Under the pieces are notes generated by a model that did not search any database, was not told where the DNA came from, and saw only the letters and a list, made by a program, of their open reading frames with translations. From the NCBI GenBank assembly GCA_009731375.1, contig BJOX01000156.1:215967-279966 (forward strand): a stretch of DNA of 64,000 nucleotides, in the 5' to 3' direction. Within the stretch, counting starts at the first letter, position 1. Every line of letters starts with the position of its first letter. Made by a program: the position numbers and the translations under genes. Below, one piece after another: positions 62,301-64,000 of the stretch. Source of the DNA: Paulinella micropora. Taxonomy: Eukaryota > Cercozoa > Imbricatea > Euglyphida.

Positions 62301-64000
62301 GTACGCTTTCCGCTCCTGACACAGGCTCCAGTGCCATCAAGACTTTCAGTGGTCTGCCGTCCGTGGTATCGCTAGTCACGGTAGACGGCAGCGGCAGCCT
62401 GGCACATGCGCAGCCGGTTGGGCACAGTCTTGCTTTTACAGACTCTCCGAGCGGCAGCAGAATGCCTAACGGCATGACATCCGCGAGCTGGACGTCGGGC
62501 AGTCAAACGTTTGTCGTGAGCGCTAGTGGCTCGTTCAGTACGTCCGTCCCTTATAAGGCGTTTGATAGTAACGGCACTGGTACTTTCTGGTGTACACCAC
62601 TGAGCGTCTACAACACCTCAACTGGTGCCTACACCAGCAACAAGTTCAAGACAGTGGGAGGCTCGAACGTGAATGGGGAGTGGATCCAGCTCGATTTCGG
62701 GGCGGAAGTGCGGCTGACCACGTACTACATCACTACCTCTTCAAATAGATCGCCTCGCAAGTGGGTGATGGCAGTCAGCGACGACGGGAATACTTGGACC
62801 ACCTGGCAAGCACAGACAACAAATTACAACTTCGCCGACGCTACAGAAACCGCTTTTACACCTACTGCGCCCGTGATCTGTCGGTATGCAGTGTTGATAG
62901 TAACTGAGAATAGTGGCGTTGATAACTACTTCCAGATCAGCGCGCTGAGTTTCGATTACAGCGGGCTTGCTCTCAGAGTTAAGAACCTAGCACTCCCCGC
63001 AAACGGGACAGACGGCGCCAACAAGAGCTACGTGGACTCGCATACACACACGTCGCCACTGACGATCGGTACATCTACGATCGCGAGCACCGGGACGGTC
63101 GCGTTGAGCCTGCCTAGCTCGCTGCCCGCCAGCACTTCGCTGACGTCGCTGACCTCTGCGGGGCAGCTGAGTGCTTCTGCGCTAAAGGTGCCAGCCTCTC
63201 TGCCAGGCAGCACGTCGCTAGTGACACTCGACTCCGGTGGTCAGCTAGCGACAGGGGCTGCTAGCTCGCTGTCACTTAGCGGGGCGGGCGGCACCAGCAC
63301 CCTTTCCGCTCCGGCTTCTGGCTCTTCTGCGCTCCTGCTGCCGACCGCGTTGCCTGCTGCAACGTCGCTAGTCTCGGTGACCAGCGGAGGCTTGCTGCAG
63401 CACGGGAACCAGACATTCTCACATGGTTTGACCTTCGCTGCAGGCACTGCCGGGGCCGGACAGGCTGTCACACTGCCGGCCTGGACCAGCAACAGCGCTT
63501 ACACGCCCTCGACCGATCCGAACTGGTCTATCGCGGCTTCGTCCGAAGCTGCATCTCCCTACGTTCTCTACAAGTGCTTTGACAAGACGTATGCTACCAT
63601 CGAATCAGATTGCTGGTCATCAGCTGGCGGTAAATACTACACTACAGCCGAGAACGCGCCGCTATCAGGGACAGTGAAGGCGGCGTGGAGAACAAGTAAT
63701 GTGGACGGCGGAAGTTACGTAGACGGCGAGTGGATACAGATCAGGCACGCAACCGCGAGGAAGCGTCTTCTCTCTTTCAAACTCTACACAAGATACCAGT
63801 ATTATACAGACGGTCCTAGAAAATACAGAGTTTTGGCTAGCAACGATGGTATAAGCTGGACTACGATATTCACGGAGCCCGGTCCTTATACGTGGACAGG
63901 CAATGGCTTCGTAAGTAAGACACTGTCCCCCGTGCCAAGTGCATATCACTACCACCGCCTAGTAGTGACTGAAACAGGCAGTATTTACGGCAGCGCCATT
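59359..64000 (+). CDS. Giant tail-fibre-like adhesin with F5/8-type C and YadA-like repeats, runs off window
   Basis: The ATG at 59359 opens a frame that changes near 59780 and then stays open to the window end: more than 1,500 codons. Three discoidin/F5/8-type C-like domains show as AWLQLDLGQ, GEWLQLDFGTG and GEWIQLDFGAE, each with a following WTTWQ or WTLWQ stretch; a fourth begins near 63728. At about 60705-61020, repeats of the AIGxxAG type (SVAIGSQAG, AVAIGEMAG) match YadA head repeats. DAANKAYVDGHAH and GANKSYVDSHTH recall phage fibre domain junctions. Ser/Thr/Leu blocks (LPASTSLTSLTSAGQLS) repeat several times. Carbohydrate binding and attachment to a host are inferred. It has no signal peptide, which fits a particle fibre. 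Confidence 0.8.

Noticed and set aside
60000-64000. Minus-strand frames of 60-168 codons
   Set aside because: They are antisense shadows of the long fibre gene, whose plus-strand frame carries the recognisable domains.

Overview
The window looks like two kinds of DNA joined together. Positions 1-7522 look like eukaryotic nuclear repeat DNA: long (GA)n, (CT)n, (CTAT)n and (CTA)n tracts around about 8.7 copies of a 343-bp satellite, with no credible long gene. From about 7.55 kb to the end the DNA is GC-rich, densely coded on both strands and almost free of visible introns. Its gene content points to a large nucleocytoplasmic DNA virus (Nucleocytoviricota-like): an RPB1-type RNA polymerase fragment, an AEP primase next to a UL9/OBP-type helicase, several F-box/LRR proteins, a KCTD/BTB protein, MYND, C2H2 and RING zinc fingers, an NHL-repeat protein, an ADP-ribosylglycohydrolase, secreted Ser/Thr-rich surface proteins and a very long tail-fibre-like adhesin. 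The exact virus and host cannot be named from sequence alone. Many genes are broken: at least six in-frame stops and more than a dozen single frame changes lie inside otherwise well-preserved coding frames. Either this is a giant virus endogenised in a eukaryotic genome and beginning to decay, or it is a poorly polished assembly. About 20 N gaps, many next to poly-G/poly-C runs, mean some joins are uncertain, including the satellite/viral join at 7.52-7.55 kb.

Layout. 1-7.5 kb: satellite and microsatellites. 7.5-14.9 kb: small zinc-finger and secreted genes, a hairpin repeat cluster, a broken RING gene, a Ser/Thr-rich plus LRR pair. 14.5-16.7 kb: RPB1 N-terminal clamp on the minus strand. 17.5-21.3 kb: LRR and F-box genes, one with two in-frame stops. 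21.5-25.1 kb: ADP-ribosylglycohydrolase/macrodomain-like gene between two copies of a hairpin-bearing repeat. 25-32.7 kb: hypothetical genes, NHL-repeat gene, F-box/LRR gene, AT-rich mobile repeat. 32.8-34.3 kb: tandem nuclease-like domains. 34.6-38.9 kb: replication primase/helicase. 39.6-48.5 kb: MYND, mucin-like, KCTD/BTB and DUF285 surface genes. 48.5-54.2 kb: F-box/LRR, Cys-motif/ankyrin and P-loop genes. 54.5-57.4 kb: genes cut by the AT-rich repeat, and an 802-N gap. 57.4-64 kb: small genes and the adhesin, which runs off the window.

Inferred functions fall into replication and transcription (primase, helicase, RPB1), ubiquitin-pathway adaptors (F-box, RING, BTB), ADP-ribose metabolism, and particle or host-cell surface proteins (Ser/Thr-rich stalks, PKD-DUF285, F5/8-type C and YadA-like repeats). 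Convergent gene ends often share an AT palindrome (TTTTAATTAAAA-like), probably a two-way transcription end signal.
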